Position numbers and translations under genes: made by a program
Source of the DNA: Treponemataceae bacterium
GTDB taxonomy: Bacteria > Spirochaetota > Spirochaetia > Treponematales > Treponemataceae
DNA: 64,000 bases
Direction of reading: 5' to 3'
NCBI GenBank assembly: GCA_024402455.1
Contig: JAKSTS010000001.1
Coordinates: forward strand, 1 to 64,000
Notes under the pieces: model-generated
Seen by the model: the letters and a program-made list of their open reading frames with translations, nothing else
Told to the model about the DNA's origin: nothing
Databases searched by the model: none
In this document: one piece after another, positions 62,428 through 64,000 of the stretch
How the letters are laid out: each line of letters starts with the position of its first letter
Numbering within the stretch: position 1 is the first letter of the stretch

Positions 62428-64000
62428 CTGATTTTTTCTCCATAAAGCTGGTCAACTGTAGCAAGCGTTGCCAATGGCAGGTCAAGACCGATTTTATCAG
62501 CCATATCCATGTTCAATGCAATTGAAGGAACACCTGTAAATTCCTGTTCAAGAAGTCGTGGAACTTCTCCATATAAAATTGCAGCAATTTTTTCTGCATT
62601 ATAAATGCCGATTTTCTCGGTTTCCAGCGATGAAACGCCCATAAGAATTCCGGCTTTTACGCGTATGTCGCCTTCGAGTGCAAAAGAAGGAATGCCTGCA
62701 TCCTGAATGATTTTTACGATTTGAGGCATGATGTCGTATTCGGTTACGGCTGTTGAAGCGCCGATATAAACGGCATCTGCTTTTGAACAGACGTCTTTTA
62801 AAGCACTAAGATATAAATCCACAGTGTTTGAAGAAACTGTTTCTTTTACATTTGTATTGCTGACAATTTCAAAGCCCATTTTTAAAGACATTAATTCAAT
62901 GTCGCCGACAGCGCCATAAAGGCGGCCATATTCATCGTCGCCATAAACAATTCCAAGTTTTTTGAAATTCGTAAAATCTTTGAACAGCTGAATCTGACGC
63001 TGATACTGCGTACGGTCAACACGGCAGGTAATAAAGTTTTTGCCGGAATCGTTTACGGAATATACAATTCCAGAACCAACCGGATCTGTAATGCCTTCGA
63101 GCAGAACCGGAACAGAGTATTTATCTTTGCTGCTGAAAAGTTTGCCTGCAACGCCGCCGAAACCGATGATTAAATCTACGTCAGGTTTGTCTGCATAAAA
63201 GAATTTATCTGCTTTATGAATTGAAGTTCCCCATTCAAGGTTTGTAAACAATTCCGGAACAAATTCAATGTAATCGCTGTAATCTTGAGAAGCAAGAATC
63301 TTGTAAATTTCATTTACAGAATTTGCTTCAGAAAAATCTATGCCTTGTCTTATCCAGCGGTTTGTCTGAAGGCCGTTCAAAATGCCTTTTAAGTGTTCTG
63401 TAAATTCCCAGTAATCGCCGCTTTCGATGACGGCAATTTTAAATTTCTTATTGTCGCTTCGTTTTATTGGAATTAAAGTCTGCTTGTTGTTGTAATTTTC
63501 GTTTTCTGAGCTGTATTTTTTATAGCCGGTTTCTGTGGCAATATAAAATTCGTCTGAATTTACAAGCAGGTCTAATGGCAGTTGAAAATCAATGTCTTTT
63601 GCAGTTGCAAGGTTAATTGCGACAGAGAATGTGCTTTCAAAACGCTGGTTCAGCTTGCGCGGCTGTGCCCCGTTCAGAATGTGTGTTGCTTTTGTTGCCA
63701 TCCAGATTCCAGAACGTGTCATTCCGCTTGAAGAAAGGCTGAACAGAACGCCTTCTTTTACACGTACAGTTCCTTCAAGAGAGAACGAAGGTTTTTTTGC
63801 CTTGTTCAAGATTTCAACAATTTCTGGAATGATATTATATTCGGTTACGGCTGTAGAAGCACCGATGTAAACGGCATCAACTTTGTCTACAATGTCTTTT
63901 AATGCTTTAAGATAAAGTTCCGGCGTGTCGTCGTCCATGTATTCTTTTACGTTTGTGTTTCTTACAATTTCAAAGCCGCGTTCTTTTGCTACAAGTTCAA
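62424..64000 (-). CDS. Substrate-binding protein with tandem ABC_sub_bind domains (5' end outside window)
   Basis: The frame stays open to the right edge, so the N-terminus is missing; 525 residues are visible. Two related units: the visible tail of domain 1 (up to about 155 residues into the visible part) and a full domain 2 (about 180-525). Both contain LKALKDI/LSALKDV, KVDAVYIGASTAVTEY/KADAVYIGASTAVTEY, PSFSLEG/PSFALEG and VKEG/VKAG. The words match the ABC_sub_bind (TrpX-like) group that binds amino acids in the periplasm. Both copies being joined in one chain is unusual. Overlaps lysS by 4 nt. Confidence 0.9.
   Translation of the reverse strand, partial: ELVAKERGFEIVRNTNVKEYMDDDTPELYLKALKDIVDKVDAVYIGASTAVTEYNIIPEIVEILNKAKKPSFSLEGTVRVKEGVLFSLSSSGMTRSGIWMATKATHILNGAQPRKLNQRFESTFSVAINLATAKDIDFQLPLDLLVNSDEFYIATETGYKKYSSENENYNNKQTLIPIKRSDNKKFKIAVIESGDYWEFTEHLKGILNGLQTNRWIRQGIDFSEANSVNEIYKILASQDYSDYIEFVPELFTNLEWGTSIHKADKFFYADKPDVDLIIGFGGVAGKLFSSKDKYSVPVLLEGITDPVGSGIVYSVNDSGKNFITCRVDRTQYQRQIQLFKDFTNFKKLGIVYGDDEYGRLYGAVGDIELMSLKMGFEIVSNTNVKETVSSNTVDLYLSALKDVCSKADAVYIGASTAVTEYDIMPQIVKIIQDAGIPSFALEGDIRVKAGILMGVSSLETEKIGIYNAEKIAAILYGEVPRLLEQEFTGVPSIALNMDMADKIGLDLPLATLATVDQLYGEKIR

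Overview
This 64 kb window reads as chromosomal DNA of an anaerobic, host-associated spirochaete, most likely a Treponema. The evidence is an AT-rich composition, a class I (archaeal-type) lysyl-tRNA synthetase, a fused AroD-AroE-like protein, a hexapeptide-repeat protein of the DUF4954 type, a TAXI-type TRAP transporter with its DUF1850 partner, many short lipoproteins and periplasmic proteins without known function, and the start of a pyruvate:ferredoxin oxidoreductase gene. No tRNA, rRNA, CRISPR, phage or insertion-sequence gene was recognised.

Layout. 1-5.4 kb (minus strand): the 5' part of nifJ, an FMN-dependent oxidoreductase, and the DNA-metabolism run dnaX-ybaB-recR. 5.5-9.1 kb: two secreted proteins, a transglutaminase-like TPR protein, and a 0.6 kb mosaic of repeats (6.1-6.7 kb) that is the most unusual non-coding stretch here. 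9.2-14.4 kb (minus): def-fmt, a PASTA membrane protein, the AroD/AroE-like fusion and rpiA. 14.5-18.7 kb: small and hypothetical genes, including a 24-residue membrane protein, and the DUF4954 gene. 18.8-26 kb (plus): proA-proB, proC, purD, a diacylglycerol-kinase-like lipid kinase and a membrane-anchored DNA/RNA endonuclease. 26-31.4 kb: a sparse region with a 28-residue lipoprotein, then a large secreted protein built from two DUF1266-like units, and another secreted protein. 31.5-39.8 kb (plus): proS, a secreted protein, a YmdB-type phosphodiesterase, queH and a three-gene TAXI-TRAP transporter operon. 39.9-42.1 kb (minus): ybaK, a lipoprotein phosphoesterase and an outer-membrane-barrel candidate. 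42.6-46.5 kb (plus): pyrB-pyrI-pyrC behind a long structured leader, then a radical SAM protein. 46.7-58.5 kb: era, lipoproteins, a flavin reductase, a haemolysin III protein, an NlpC/P60-like lipoprotein, a MATE exporter, two proteins sharing a glycan-binding-like domain, and two membrane proteins. 58.7-64 kb (minus): a membrane adenylate cyclase, the class I LysRS and a substrate-binding protein with tandem domains that runs off the window.

How it works together. The window supplies proline, pyrimidine, purine and pentose metabolism, translation initiation and termination processing (def, fmt, proS, lysS, ybaK, queH), clamp loading and recombination (dnaX, recR), solute uptake (TRAP, SBP) and envelope proteins. 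Two start-site classes can be seen. Most genes have a good Shine-Dalgarno. A second set (dnaX, def, purD, the lipid kinase, proS, the DUF1266 gene, and possibly the DUF4954 and MATE genes) has none, and instead has a promoter-like pair with a 17-nt spacer whose -10 box ends 6-8 nt before the ATG. This suggests leaderless mRNAs. Starts were chosen by these signals; several differ from the longest open frame.
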